A stretch of 64,000 bases of DNA from Bimastos eiseni (GCA_959347315.1 OY365808.1:2017954-2081953); one strand, 5' to 3'; counted from the stretch's first letter, positions 32,640 to 44,505 are shown. Program-made: numbers and translations. The notes: generated by a model not told the origin, from the sequence alone.

Positions 32640-32860
32640 CGAGTATTGTATTGTATTGTATTTCTAGATTTATATAGCACCTCTCACAGAATAACTATTG
32701 AGAGGCACTCTTTTCACTGGCTTATAATAATGTTCAGCGTCATTTTAATGCATATAGTTTAACAACAACTAGCAACATCATGCACATCAAGCTAAGAGTC
32801 ACCTTCGATGAACCAAGAGATTCCCGGACCGTGGAGTAATTGTGAGTAAAGGACATGTTC
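32640..32860 (-). mobile_element. ~200-bp SINE, L2-tailed family B, diverged
   Basis: Minus strand ends AGTGCCTCTCAATAGTTATT, then GAGGTGCTATATAAATC, then a TACAATACAATAC tail. Confidence 0.7.
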
Positions 32861-33009
32861 AGGCGCTTAAGGACACACTAAAGCGCCTCTTGGGAATATA
32901 CATAGCTGGAACCACGTGTAGTCTAGCTTACAATTATGTGATTGTAACCGAAATTTTTTAAACCGCCGCTCAAATTCAGCAGCGACCCGATGTAATGTAA
33001 CGGAGTAAT

Positions 33010-33340
33010 GTAATGTAGCACTTATATAGCGCCACTCATATCAGAGGCGCTCACAACTCAACACAAAGCTAAACAAAGAAAATAAAAGTCTTCAGGCGCT
33101 TCCGGAGGGCATCTGCAGGGGAGAAAGAGCAGCTCCTTCCGAAGAGGAAGAAGGAGGCTGTTTCAGCTGGTGGGACCCACATAATGTAATTCGGCACAAA
33201 GTCGTTAATAGGAAGGTCTTCAAGCGCATTTGAAACTGACAAGGGTCAAGAACATGCACCTCCACCCGAATGGATAGAGTGAGACTGTTACACCTGCAGT
33301 CCTGAAGGGCCAACTTGAGAAAAGCTCCTTGTTTGGGCCG
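33010..33340 (-). mobile_element. L2/CR1-like LINE or SINE 3' end
   Basis: The minus strand reads SFSPADALRKRLKTFIFFV then a stop at 33071-33069. It is followed by GAGCGCCTCTGATATGAGTG and GGCGCTATATAAGTGC, with a TACATTACATTAC tail. Same ending as 16385-16570. The upstream part to about 33340 (KTFLL and beyond) is diverged. Confidence 0.7.
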
Positions 33341-33379
33341 TAGCAGTGCGCATGCCGGGATCAGCAATGATCCACTGGC

Positions 33380-33890
33380 AGATGAGCGGATAGAAGCCTA
33401 TTGGGGAATATATGGAGGACACCCTGATACAGAAACCCAAAAGATATAGTCAACAAGACATCTATGGAGACGACTAACACTATCGTAATAACTATCTGTC
33501 CGTGAAGTAATATTTTACTATCTGACAAAAAGCTGTGGCATGTTAATTCTCTTTCATATAATGCTATAGCCAGATGTTGACGTGTCCTTCTAATTGAAAT
33601 GTGCTTTGAAGGTATGGACAGTTTATGTCTGACAGAACTCCAGCCGGACAATAGTTTCTGACTTCCAGCAGACATTATCTCAAAGAAACCTTTAGTAATA
33701 ATAATTATAATTAATAAGCGTAATTTAAGTTCTACGGCGCCTATCGTAAGAGTCCGCGCTTCAATTAGCTCAGGGAATATTTACGACTCTAGAATAACAA
33801 GTGTCGAAGGTCAAACTATGGCTCGAGTCCACAATAACTAATATAGGTATTATACACAAGTACATGTTTTCATACACTATTGCATATGTT
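33380..33890. other. Unique DNA, no supported gene
   Basis: A minus-strand frame of 104 codons (33361-33675) has a hydrophobic middle but follows directly on retroposon sequence and has no splice support. Confidence 0.35.
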
Positions 33891-33894
33891 AATG

Positions 33895-34000
33895 CATATA
33901 TATATATATATATTAATATGTGTAAATATATATTATCTATATATACATATATATATTAAGATGTATATATTAAGCATATAATATATTAATATGTAGATAT
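33895..34000. repeat. AT-rich repeat with TATTAATATG units
   Basis: TA run followed by three ATATATTAAT(A)TGT-type units. Confidence 0.8.
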
Positions 34001-34009
34001 ACTTAAAGG

Positions 34010-34435
34010 CGTGGGTAATATTTCATCAGAATAAATTGTCATGTTGATAAACTATTCAGAAGTTTTAAGGGTGCTACATAAGTTTATTGATGGTCAGGTA
34101 TCAAAATTTCCCTTATGGAGGTACACGGGGAGCGAAATAACTTTCTTCAGCTCCGCATATAGGCTGTACAAATATGATCCAGTTGCGGCACCCAAATAGA
34201 GCCAAACAGATTCACACCCCCATTGGGTGTCGCAGCATCCAGGTTGGGGAGATCTGGACGGAGGTTCTTAAGGGCACTTTGTCAAGCAGATTGATGTTCA
34301 TGCCATATATGATATTATACACAAACCATGCACGATATATGTAACATAAATATATCTTGTATTTGATAGTAGATGTTATATATGGTATATTCCAAATGGA
34401 TAGCAATCTACTGACATAGGTGTTTAAGATGCTAG
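34010..34435. other. Unique AT-rich DNA, no gene seen
   Basis: The phrase TTCCAAATGGATAGCA with ATATATGGTATA (34370-34405) recurs near 32405-32435, suggesting an unclassified short repeat. Confidence 0.35.
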
Positions 34436-34439
34436 GTGT

Positions 34440-34780
34440 TCATACACACTAACAAACACAAGCACACACACACACAAACACACGCACACACACACAAACA
34501 CACGCACACACACAAACACACAAACACACACACAAACACACACAAACACACAAACACACACACAAACACACGCACACACGCACGCACGTACACACAAATA
34601 AGCATGTGTGTGTGTGTGTCTGTGTGCGCGCTTGTGGTGTCTGTGTGTGTAGGTGTGTGTGTGTGAGTATGTGTGTGCGTGTGCGTAGGTGTGTGTGCGT
34701 AGGTGCGTATGCAGGTGTTTGTAGGTGTGTGTTTGTGTGTATGTGTGTATGTGTGTGCGTGCGTGTGTGTGTGTTAGCAC
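34440..34780. repeat. CA then TG microsatellite (inverted pair)
   Basis: About 160 bp of ACACACAA/ACGCACAC, then about 175 bp of GTGTGTGT/GTGCGTAG, with the switch at about 34605. The halves are complementary in kind. The resulting frames are artefacts. Confidence 0.95.
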
Positions 34781-35094
34781 CTAAAAACCTAAAATTATAC
34801 ACATATGCGGTATGTACTTATATATGACATCCCTATGTTATAAGTACATGCATTTCAACACATATACCATTAAACCGTTAACAGAAATGAGCATAAATCA
34901 CGTCGTATACATGCAGCTGCATGACACATAACATGAGCATATATCACCCCACAGACATACACTGCGCATCATGCTTCGTCTGATATATGATAGAGATAGA
35001 GGTATAACGTCCACAGAGCAGAAGATGGCAGAAGATTAATCAACGCAACTCAGAGCGCCTCTTAACGAAACTAACTCATGCAGTATATACCAAC

Positions 35095-35215
35095 AAACAG
35101 ATGTGCAAGCGTACAGAAAGACAGACCGACAGACGGAGAGGCAGAGGTACAGACAGACGGACAGACAAGCAGACGGACAGATAGACAGACAGACAGATGG
35201 AAGTACGAACGAACA
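35095..35215. repeat. GACA/GACG microsatellite
   Basis: ACAGACAGACGGACAGACAA-type words. Confidence 0.85.
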
Positions 35216-35529
35216 TCTGGGCTGGGTTCCCGCATAGGATGCCGTTGGAGACAAGAAGATGTAAGAAATAGCCACCTGCTACATTAATTATTTGCGTATA
35301 GTGGTCTATAAAAGCTTACACGATACAATTCCTGATCTGTATCCGTAGGCTACATGCATACAGGCATGTTTATCATTGATCGCCGTATAGTATACTTGTG
35401 TTCCAATTTAACTACATAATAATATTTTATAACTTTTAAATCGACAAACCGCATCATAATTACACAGTATGAGCGAATGATGATGATGACCACGACAACG
35501 ACGACGAAGAAGACAACTACGACAATGCT

Positions 35530-35580
35530 AAGAACACTTGATATAGCGCCTCTTCAATAAATCTACTCGGAGGTGCTATA
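35530..35580 (-). mobile_element. L2-like 3' tail fragment
   Basis: Plus strand TATAGCGCCTCTTCAATAAA then CTACTCGGAGGTGCTATA. It abuts the SINE below. Confidence 0.6.
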
Positions 35581-35619
35581 TGACCAGAATGATGACAAAA
35601 AATATTGCAGGAGTTGAAT

Positions 35620-35765
35620 TTAACTGTTGGCAGCCATGCAAGGTGTCCAATGTCCATGATACTGAACGTCAAATTTAACCCACGCCGCCGCCTAGCGAAA
35701 GAAGGACTAGTCAACCTTACGGGTGATACGAGTATCGAACTCAGTGCCTCAACTCTGATCACGTG
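35620..35765 (-). mobile_element. tRNA-Arg-like SINE copy, inverted
   Basis: Complement of the 9988 family: GTTGGCAGCCATGCAAGGTG, CGCCGCCTAGCGAAAGAAGG, GGTGATACGAGTATCGAACT (box B complement), TGATCACGTGAT. It is followed within 10 bp by the dispersed repeat at 35772. Confidence 0.75.
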
Positions 35766-35771
35766 ATATCA

Positions 35772-35892
35772 ACAGTAGTAGTAGTAGTAATTTCAGTGTA
35801 ACGACACTGTGTGATAACAAGAGATCACTAGCGTCTCCCTCCTCCTTTATCCAGGCGTGGGACTGGCACTGCCAGACTACAAGCAGTGGCTC
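35772..35892 (-). repeat. ~110-bp dispersed repeat, inverted, well preserved
   Basis: It begins with an AGTAGTAGTAGTAGTA tract, then TTTCAGTGTAACGACACTGT, then CTCCTCCTTTATCCAGGCGT, then CACTGCCAGACTACAAGCAG. The TAG run corresponds to a CTA-repeat 3' tail in the opposite orientation, the best evidence for a retroposon-like tail. Confidence 0.9.
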
Positions 35893-36219
35893 AGTTTGTG
35901 AGATCCACACTCGTGGCTGGCATGGTTTATTCCCTACGATTTCTTGGCGCTGGTGGTCAGGAAAGGCCCCAGGATGAACCGACTTATGGGCTGGGATATG
36001 TCCCTGAGGGCACCCTCATCTCATGGGCAGACGAAGCCCGTTTCGCCTCCATCGCAAACCACCCTTATAGTACACGTGTTGTCTCATTACCTACCCTATC
36101 CCGAAAAAAGTTAGATCACTCCATTCTACTCAGTAAATAATAATCTGATTATTCTTGTCATTGAATTATTATATATACGATTATGTAATGTAATGTTGCT
36201 TTTGATGTATACTATTACC

Positions 36220-36335
36220 GCCATTTATATAGCGCCCCTTCAAGATAACTCAGTCTGAAAGCGTTAATAAAAGTTCTATTTTCTATTCTATTCTATTTAC
36301 AGATTTATAAAGCGCCTCACGCAGTGCAACCTAAT
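36220..36335 (-). mobile_element. Two L2-like 3' tail fragments in tandem
   Basis: TTATATAGCGCCCCTTCAAG at 36225 and GATTTATAAAGCGCCTCACG at 36300, joined by TTCTATTCTATTCTATT, a typical simple tail. Confidence 0.55.
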
Positions 36336-36639
36336 CAGACTTACTTACTTAGAAAGTTCCGAATTCAGTTCGTCCAACTCGAAATCTCAAGATATCTACT
36401 GAGCTCAATCAAGGCCCACGTTAATCTTTGGCAAGCAAAATTAATAATATGAAATGTATACGAATATGCATATGCGTGTGCATATGTTTAAGTATATACA
36501 GGGCACCCTCATCTCATCTCATATACATAGGCTTTATGATACACATATGCATATGTGTAACGTAGGGCCTTAACTGCATAGAAAGAACAATTACAATTGG
36601 CGAGACAGATATCGTATACATCAGATATATCACATAATA

Positions 36640-36755
36640 TAATATACAGAGACACATACAAACATACATACAAACATACATACAAACAAACATACAAACA
36701 TACATACAAACATACATACAAACATACATACATATATAATATATATATATATTAT
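36640..36755. repeat. CATA/CAAACATA microsatellite and TA run
   Basis: A 12-bp word ATACATACAAAC repeated about seven times, then alternating AT. Confidence 0.9.
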
Positions 36756-37119
36756 AATTTATCACAAATCAGAAGACTTTATGAGAAATGTACTAAATAT
36801 ATTGAGTTTTCTGGTAATGAAATACTGACATAAAAGTGTGTGGGTGTGTTTGCGTGCGTGTCTGTCTTTTTGTGTGTGTATGTGTGCATATTTGCGTGCG
36901 TGTGTTGCATATATATCACATAGACGTATATTTTACCTAAAATTTATATATTGGACAGACAGACAGCTGAGATAAGAGAGCCGACGGATAGCAAGGCATT
37001 AATCGGGCGTCATTGACGCCTGGCAACGGAAGAAGGTATACAAGCCTACAGTCTGCAGTCTGTTGGCTGCTCATGCGGAGTAGCATCTGCAAGAGGGATG
37101 GGAGAGAGATTGAACAGGT

Positions 37120-37425
37120 GCAGGAGGAGGAGGAGGAGGAGGAGGAGGAGGAGGAGCAGAGGGAATGAGGAGCAGGAGAAGGAGGAGGAGGAGGTGGTGG
37201 CGAAAAGGGAAGACTTATGGAGGAGAAGAGGAACAAGAGTATGAGGAAATGACAAACAGGAAGAGAAGAAAGAGGAAGATGACAAGGAGGAAGAGGACGA
37301 GGAAGAGGAAAATGAGGAAGGGGATAAGGAGGAAGAGTAAAAGGAGGCGTGCAAGGAGGAGTGGGGCAAGGAGGAAGAGGGCAAGGATGAAGAGGACATG
37401 GAGAAGAAGGACAAGGAGGAAAGGG
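37120..37425. repeat. GAGGAG polypurine tract
   Basis: GGAGGAGGAGGAGGAGGAGG then AGGAAGAGGA variants. Frames on both strands here are Glu/Arg/Lys or Ser/Leu-rich artefacts. Confidence 0.9.
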
Positions 37426-37754
37426 CGGGCTGCAGAGTGCAGAAGACAGTTGCCATTAGACTGTGCAAACATTTGTCAAGCGGTTGTCGTCGACGTCTGT
37501 GTGACAACGGGACAACAGCCGCATACGCAGTAGCAACAGCAAAGGCAACAACATGGCCGATGGTCCGTCCGTCGTTCGCTGAGACTCGCCTGAAGACTCC
37601 CTGGACGAAGCAGAACTTGACTTCCACGATCAAAGACGACAGAAGGCTTCAAGGAATGGGAGAGAGGCAAAACACGTATGCACACAAATCTAAACACTAG
37701 ACGCAAACTCGTTACCTTACATTATATTAACTTACTTTACAACATGCATGAAAA

Positions 37755-37955
37755 TTACACGGTACTTGGTTTCGTAGCGATATGTTATGTGCCTTGCAAC
37801 CGAAGGGTTGCCGGTTCGAAACCACCTCAAGTCACTGCGCAGCGAGCTTAGACAAGTTGCTCACCCATAATTGTCTGCGAGGAAGGCATCGGGAAACCAT
37901 CTCGCTCATCTCATCCCTGGTGACATAAAGCCAATGATATTAACTGGGTTAACTA
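37755..37955 (+). mobile_element. tRNA-derived SINE, second head type
   Basis: Head: TTGGTTTCGTAGCGATATGT (box-A region), then GCAACCGAAGGGTTGCCGG and a canonical box B, GGTTCGAAACC. Body: CACTGCGCAGCGAGCTTAGA, CAAGTTGCTCACCCA, GGGAAACCATCTCGC. A single copy in this window, directly followed by the dispersed repeat at 37954, so the two may have been mobilised together. Confidence 0.75.
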
Positions 37956-38070
37956 CTCCGCCAATGGCTAAATTAAGCCAGTGCCAGTCCCAAGCCTGGA
38001 TAAATGAGGATGGCAATGTTAATGATCTATGTTATCACACAGTGTCGTTAAAGTGCAACTACCACCCCCA
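37954..38070 (+). repeat. ~110-bp dispersed repeat
   Basis: CTACTCCGCCAATGGCTAAA, then CAGTGCCAGTCCCAAGCCTG, GATAAATGAGGATGGCAATG, ATCACACAGTGTCGTTAAAG and a CTACCACC tail. Confidence 0.9.
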
Positions 38071-38074
38071 CCTA

Positions 38075-38685
38075 TGCACATGCCTTTTGGCAGAGAAATC
38101 ATCATCATTACATTACACCAATTAAGCTTACCCAGCCAAACTACCTGCATCTACCTCATCTTATTCTTTCCACCTGTCCACAAACCGTAAAATCGTTGCA
38201 TCTTCAAAGCGGTGTCCTTTCGAACGGGACTACGAGACGTAACCCGCATCGCATTGTCACACGCGGTACCGCACATTGAACGCAACGCTCACGTCGTAGC
38301 GAGCCCAAAAGGAATGCACGTATGAACACCGATATATTATTGATACGCGGCTATTTGCCGAACGAGACAGCACAAATCGTTAGGCACAAGCGCTCTCGCC
38401 GCTCGACCGTTTCATATGTTTGCAGACACTAATCATTGAATTTCTATTGGCATAGAATACGGACTCGCAGCATGTCCAACGGTAGCAGGTTTAGTCACGG
38501 TTTATGTGGTGGAGGGCTCGAGTGTGGCCCCCTGGGCACAGGTGTGTCTGGGGAGGAAACTCGGAGGGGGCCGGAGCGGAAGGCCCCTTAGAAAATTCTG
38601 CAGCTTCTATTTCGCCGCTGTCTAAGGCCTAAGGCATCAACCGATGACACACCAAAAACCAAAAAGGTTAACGTAAACGCAATGA
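38075..38685. other. Unique DNA, no gene seen
   Basis: CpG-containing patches (38200-38400, 38480-38600) but no coherent frame, splice pair or repeat match. Confidence 0.35.
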
Positions 38686-38689
38686 GAAC

Positions 38690-38950
38690 AGTATTTATAT
38701 AGTAAATATAGTGCCCCTCTAAGACCCTACTCAGGAGCGCTCCCAACCCAGCCACGACAAAAGAAAAGACCTGAGCGACTTCTAAAAAATTGACGTTTCG
38801 GCCACAAGCAAAAAGCGAAGCTCAAGTGGGAGCTCGTTCCATATTGAGGGGCCCACAACCGAGAAAGCAGGGCGCTGCCTAATAAACAGGCGAGCACGTG
38901 GGAATAGAAGCTCACCCCTCGTCGCAGAGCGAAGCACCCGGACACTGGAC
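38690..38950 (-). pseudogene. L2/CR1-like LINE ORF2 C-terminus, broken
   Basis: A minus-strand frame reads LRSATRGELLFPRARLFIRQ, then RPAFSVVGPSIWNELPLELR. This is the R-A-FSV-GP--WN-LP-E-R block at the end of L2/CR1-type ORF2 proteins. A stop interrupts before KSLRSFLLSWLG. The 3' end follows: GAGCGCTCCTGAGTAGGGTC, then GGGGCACTATATTTACTATA. Same family as 48770-48975. Confidence 0.85.
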
Positions 38951-38999
38951 GTGAACGATCACGCAAGTAAGATTGAGTACAACCAAGAATTCAACGCGA

Positions 39000-39760
39000 A
39001 ACCAGAACAGCAATATATTAAGAGCCTGAACTGAGACGGTTATTGCGACGGTGCCCTAAGACCTTCGTTCGCAAATGCTCAGAACCATGAAATAGTAATG
39101 GTCGTAAATAAATGCATAACAATAACAACAATAAAAAATAATAATAACGTATACGGCTATATGTATATATAGTGACCTACAACGGCGCTAAATCGAAATA
39201 GGTGTGACTTGATTCTACAAGGCAATTCATCCGTTGTGTTTTCTAAACTGTCCTTAGTGTTTACAGCCATACCAAGGATTCCACCCATGCATACATGGAC
39301 AATCAACAATTATACACATGCATTGGTACATATGCCATATGTACAATCGTCGTATACACGGCGTACATCATATCAACATACATACATACATAACATACAT
39401 GTATGCATACATATATATACATATCCACGAAAATGTGACAAGTCCAGGGCACCAACTTATTCATGAGTGTAGCGTCGAATCTAATGGCGTCGTCCAAAGA
39501 GCAGATCAAAGGAGACACAGGTCCAGTTGCTAGAGGTGCCAGAGGTGGTGTTAAGGCGGGTGTCGTTTATGGCGAGGGTGGGAAGGCGAAGGATCGGATG
39601 AGCCAGGGTATGAGTTCTTGCAGAGATGACCCCTCGGTTTTGATGGGAAAACAAGTAAGAAGGAATGCTCAAATTATGCTTGGATGAACATTATGCATTG
39701 TATGCACACATAAAAGTACATCATTATCCATAAATAATACCATATATGACATTCAAAACA
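39000..39760. other. Unique DNA with short CATA repeats, no supported gene
   Basis: CATACATA at 39378-39400. A frame of about 74 codons at 39463-39687 has no ATG start and no recognised motif. Confidence 0.35.
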
Positions 39761-39769
39761 TGCGTCAAA

Positions 39770-39850
39770 TATTACAGATATATATATACATATTTATATA
39801 TATATATAGATACATACCCATATATAACATATACGTAATATATATGTGAA
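39770..39850. repeat. AT-rich simple repeat
   Basis: ATATATATACATATTTATAT then TATATATAGATAC. Confidence 0.85.
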
Positions 39851-39899
39851 AATTGTGAATATAACTTCATAGAGGCTCAGGCAGGCATATTGAAAGCAG

Positions 39900-40110
39900 C
39901 ATGATGTATAGATGGATATTTCAATGCTCATAAAATTACAGACAAAGAGACGTACGTAGAAGGGCATTTAGAATGACAATGTCCCTGAAGTATACACATG
40001 TTGGCAGAGATATACAGAGATACACGGAGGGTCATTTAGAATGACAATACCCATAAAGTCACAGGTGCAGAGACATAAACAGAGGAGTAACCAGACCAAT
40101 ATCTAGAAAT
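39900..40110. repeat. Degenerate ~75-bp tandem repeat
   Basis: The words GGGCATTTAGAATGACAATG, CCTGAAGTATACACATG and GGGTCATTTAGAATGACAAT, CCATAAAGTCACAGGTG recur, with a weaker unit at 39910-39950. Confidence 0.55.
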
Positions 40111-40289
40111 GCAAGGCCCATATAATTGCCAATCAAGGTGTGCTCACTATAGGCCGGGAATAGGTAGATATGCCAGAGATACCTGTGATCATCAAATAGT
40201 AATTTATTGCACGTCAGTTTAGTTCGGTCATTCGTTATTTTACACTTTCTGAAAACATTTTAATGTATACCAGAAATACATAGCAGCTG

Positions 40290-40395
40290 TATTTCCAGTT
40301 TAACGACACGGTGTGATAACAAGGATCATTAGCGTAGCCCTTCTCCTTTATCCAGGCTTGGGACTGGCACTGCCAGAGGAGCAGCGGAGGAGTTC
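40290..40395 (-). repeat. ~110-bp dispersed repeat, inverted
   Basis: AGCTGTATTTCCAGTTTAAC, GACACGGTGTGATAACAAGG, CTTCTCCTTTATCCAGGCTT, GGGACTGGCACTGCCAGAGG. Confidence 0.9.
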
Positions 40396-40404
40396 TTTCC
40401 GGAG

Positions 40405-40590
40405 AGACAACAGGTACACAAGATATTGCTATCGATGGGAATCCGTTGATCGGTCCCACGCGTGTACGGGAGCCCACAAAGGTTGACTCTTTCAGCTGAC
40501 TGTGCAATGTTTTGCAAACTGATGTAAACTATTCGTTATTAGTGACATTTGGCATCATTTAGGCTTGAATGGGTGCTGTATAAGTATACG
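40405..40590 (+). mobile_element. ~200-bp SINE family B, 3'-truncated
   Basis: ATCGATGGGAATCCGTTGAT, GGTCCCACGCGTGTACGGGA, CTGTGCAATGTTTTGCAAAC, CATTTGGCATCATTTAGGC. The L2-like tail is degraded (GGGTGCTGTATAAG). The only plus-strand copy. Confidence 0.7.
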
Positions 40591-40599
40591 AATCGATCA

Positions 40600-42245
40600 T
40601 AGTACCATCCCATATACCAAACATACCGAACGTAGGTACGCATGAACATAGTGTGGCACGCGGTTTTAGGTATGTCGGCGCAAATTGCGTATTTACATCG
40701 AAATTAATTAGCATAAATAGTATAAATAAGACAGCAGGCACTGTTGAGCGATGCTGGGTTAAGAGTCCACGCGTGGCTCCCGTAATTACTACATAGGCAT
40801 TTAATTTAATTCATTCTTGGATAAAACATTACACGTTGGCAGATTGCAGAAGTAGAGAAAATAGGTTGCTTTGGAAATTACAAAACATTGAATAAGGTTT
40901 AAATTTACAGCTGGAATGACAGCCTAAACGACGTAACCGTAATCTCCGAACTTCTTAAAGCGCCATTCAAAAGCCAAGAACAGAGCATAAGATTATTGAT
41001 GAGCACCGTAAGTATTCATCTTACAAAGTGCTTAAAATTCCATCCTCACTTTTCCAGAATGCAGGAATATATTCCTGAAGCAACAAATCGTATCATTATA
41101 GCTAATATGAGATGATTTTAATCTTGTTTTTCTTTCTTCTCTTGTACAAATTTGACAATGCAACCCAGTGAATAAAAATATCCTTAAAACCGTCGGTTCA
41201 ATATACCATCATCAATATTACGGTCGCTTTATCGTTATCACCATGTTAACCAGCAGAGCCTTATCATCTATATCCCCTATCAATGTTATTCATGCATAGA
41301 TGATAAAATATCGTTTGATATAAACACATGTAGGCCTACAATGAAATTCGTATCGAAATCATAAAGGTGTACGAAATTAACGAGTCACCAGGGAGACAGG
41401 ATCCAAACGACGGGCAAAGGACGGATGGATTGATAGAGAGTGGACTTGAGAGGGACTAAGCTTCAACGGAAGAGGGATTCGACAACAGAGAGCGGACAAC
41501 AACAACCAAGAAATTGCAGTCTCTGTTGTCCACAGCAACAGAAAAGAACAACGGATAATTAGAGCCAAAATCTGCTCCGTTTGAAATTCACAACAATGGT
41601 TTAATTAAGTCCAAAGAAGACACTACAGTGTTCCTTGTTCCAAGAATGTAAAAGATAATTGTTGAACAATGGTGGTCAACCAGAGCTAGTTGTCCAGCCG
41701 AACAGGTAGGAGTCTTAAAAAACAAACAACGGAAATAGCTTAACAACAGACCATGGACAACCAAAAACACGTAGTCGTTGTCAGCACAGCAGAAAGTCTT
41801 GAAAAGGTAACCAGAAGAAGAGTAGGCTTTTTTTACAACAGACAACCACAGCCAAAAAAATTAGTTATAATTGTTCCTAACAAAGAAGAAGATAACAATA
41901 TAGGACACTGACACCAAATATCATTGTAGAGTAAGCCATACAGCCAACCAGATATACAAAACTGCAGACCTATAGTTGCCAAACAGCTGAAAGGCAAAAA
42001 AGATTATTGTTATTATTATTATTATTGTTATTATAATCATTAATATCTTTCTGAGCACCAACCATAGGGACCAAACGATCAGACGATGGCACTGAGCAAA
42101 AAACTAGTTAAGAACTTTCTCAATATCCCAAAACCCTGACAAATTGACCACATCTATGTAGAGGGCTTGAACCCTCTGCATTTCAAGGGAAGTACTCCAC
42201 CAATTGGGAACAGTCCTCCACCAAACCAGGTCAAGGCAGGTAGGT
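40600..42245. other. Mostly unique DNA, no gene seen
   Basis: A GATTAC-type retroposon tail is at 40930-40990 (minus). 41390-41870 holds loosely repeated ACAACAGA/GACAACCA words, and a TTATTATTATTATT tract is at 42005-42040. Frames of 63 and 85 codons lack motifs. Confidence 0.4.
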
Positions 42246-42252
42246 AGGTAGG

Positions 42253-42461
42253 CAGTTGGAGTTCAACGACCCTGTATGATAACAAAGATCATTAGCGTCG
42301 ACCTCCCCCTTTAACCAGACTTGGGATTGGTACTGCTATAGTGCAGGGAGTGGCAGGGTTACAAATACATGGGTAGTTGAAGTTTAACGACACTGTGTGA
42401 TAACAAAGATAATTGGTGTCGCCCTCCTCTTTTATCCAGGCTTGGTTATGGCACTATCAGA
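42253..42461 (-). repeat. ~110-bp dispersed repeat, inverted tandem pair
   Basis: Two copies in the same orientation (42253-42362 and 42373-42461), each with AGTT(C/T)AACGAC, TGATAACAAAGAT and TTTA(A/T)CCAG(A/G)CTTGG. GTAGGTAGGTAGGCAG precedes the first, consistent with a TAG/CTA tail. Like 5372-5588, 13105-13330 and 53173-53480, a close pair. Confidence 0.9.
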
Positions 42462-43019
42462 AAAAAACAGGCCAAGGACACCAAAGCCACCTTTATCGGC
42501 TTTACCTACAAATCAGTACTTAAGGTTTATGCTATTAGCGAAACGAGGTCAGGTATTTCAGCTTTATGTGGGCCACACACAAGGATTAGAACTGACATTG
42601 CTAATACTGCCTAACTCGCGAAGGACCTACTTCTGCAACAGCCTGGTTGGTACATATCATTGTCAGGGTGCATTTTACATCGGTTCATCGTACGCTCGGA
42701 GCTCCTACAGGAGATTCAGCGCGTCTACATTAAGCAGGTGTTTGTGTGCTCGAAGACTCTGGGCATAGGCAGAGAAGACTTGGTACGAACACGTGGTTAC
42801 CGGTGCGATAAAGCAAATCGCCCACTTCCGCGGGAAACTGAGTTTTAGAGAAGTTTAAAGGAAAGTAAAACGAGGAAGACTACTGCAGGCGAGAAATGTT
42901 CCGGGATAGCACTAAGTAGACATATCTAATCAAACGGCTTATATCTTAATGTTGGATGCTGGGATCACAAAGCGCATGAAACTGTCGGATGCTGGATTCT
43001 ACCGTTGACTGACGTCTTA

Positions 43020-43230
43020 TGACAACAAGAGTAATGGATAACAAGCTGGTGCGCTGAGCTGAGGAACCGAGTTCGGTACATATATTCTCAGTAAAGTTGA
43101 CTAATCCTTCTTTCGCTAGGCGGCGGCGTTGGTTAAATTAGAAACATTAGATGAATTACGTGAAGTGCGCCTTGCGTGGCTGTCGACAGTTAAACTCTAC
43201 TCCTCTTATAACTTGTCATCGTTTGTCCAT
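43020..43230 (+). mobile_element. tRNA-Arg-like SINE copy, near full length
   Basis: AGAGTAATGGATAACAAGCT, GAGGAACCGAGTTCGGTACA (box B), GTTGACTAATCCTTCTTTCG, GGCGGCGGCGTTGGTTAAAT, GCCTTGCGTGGCTGTCGACA, GTTAAACTCTACTCC. It gives the best view of the 3' part. Confidence 0.75.
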
Positions 43231-43374
43231 AATGTACTCGTAGTCACACAGCGTTGTTGTCAGTTTTAGAAATGAGCGAATTTTTTATCATTAATATTAT
43301 TAAAGCCATTGACATCGTCAGATTTTATTTTGGCTTAATTCCACTAATAATTTATTATAACTCATTTATTTCGT

Positions 43375-43480
43375 TTTAACATTTATGTAGCGCCCCTCAA
43401 AAGTCTACTAAGAGACCTCGATACAAATCAGTCTTAAAAAACAACTTATAAAAAGGTCCTAACCCTAATTAACAAATGCA
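43375..43480 (-). mobile_element. L2-tailed SINE/LINE 3' fragment
   Basis: ATTTATGTAGCGCCCCTCAA, AAGTCTACTAAGAGACCTCG. Confidence 0.6.
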
Positions 43481-43489
43481 TTTATTAAC

Positions 43490-44130
43490 TTTATTAACTG
43501 ATATATAGCATAATTAACAAACGTCAATCGAGCGAAGGACGTGCTGAAGGCCCCTATTAGGCCCACAGCAACCGTCACATAGAGGAGAAGGTTAAACCCT
43601 ACTCTCCGCGTCTCAAGGGGAACGCTCACATAGGACCAAGCATCCAACAGTGGCGTAGACATACGACACACCATCCATATCCCAGGGACGTCACATCCCA
43701 GGTGCCGTTCAAACTTTATAAAATTAAAAGACAAAAACTACGATAATTAATAAGTCTAATTATATTCATATTAGCTCATGTTCAAACTTTGGAACAGGAA
43801 TCTTTACGACGGAAAAAATTGGCTCAGATTTGTAACTTCGCCATTTATCCAGTTGATAACTGACACCACCACCTCTGACAACCCCCGCTGACAAGACGCC
43901 GCGCTCGTGAATAAGCTGGTGCATGTCGTTTCGCTCTCGACTAGAGCTAAACGAATCTGATGCTCAAGTGCAGTGGGATCACGACCAAAAAAATACGAAA
44001 GCCTACTAAGTATTTTTTTTAAACCAACACCATGATAATTAGTAAGATTTTGTCACACCATGCAATTGTTAAATTGGATCGTGAAAGTTTATACAAATTT
44101 AGGAACGAGAAGGAAGACAGAGTGAGCAAG
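43490..44130. other. Unique DNA, no gene seen
   Basis: A fragment of the GATTAC-tailed element (GTGAATAAGCTGGTGCATGT) is at 43908-43945. An 89-codon minus frame at 43465-43734 has no motif. Confidence 0.35.
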
Positions 44131-44139
44131 AATGTCTAT

Positions 44140-44250
44140 TTATCTGTCTGTTTCTCTGTCTGTCCGTCTGCTTTCATGCCTGCGTGTGTGTCTGCCTGCC
44201 TACCTGCATTTATGCATGTATGTATGTATGTATGTATGTATGTATGAAAT
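44140..44250. repeat. TCTG and TATG microsatellites
   Basis: CTGTCTGTTTCTCTGTCTGT, then ATGTATGTATGTATG. Confidence 0.9.
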
Positions 44251-44505
44251 GTATACTATGTATGCAAGCAAGACGTGCATATGTATGTTTGTACATATAA
44301 GTAGCCTATAGATCGTTTAAACCTCTCACAACAGCATTGATGCATAAACAAGCCTTCGTAAAACTCTTCTTCTTACCCCCTCATCTAATTACTTATTTAG
44401 CCTAAGCACTGGCACCCGCAATGACGGAGGATCATGGCAATTGTAAACTCTAATAGGGCACCAGAGTATTCACGGGCGCTAGAATGATCTAATCAGGTTC
44501 AGGTC

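Noticed and set aside
37046..37633. 195-codon minus-strand frame
   Set aside because: Most of it is the GAGGAG tract. The 70-codon non-repeat part has no ATG and no recognised family.
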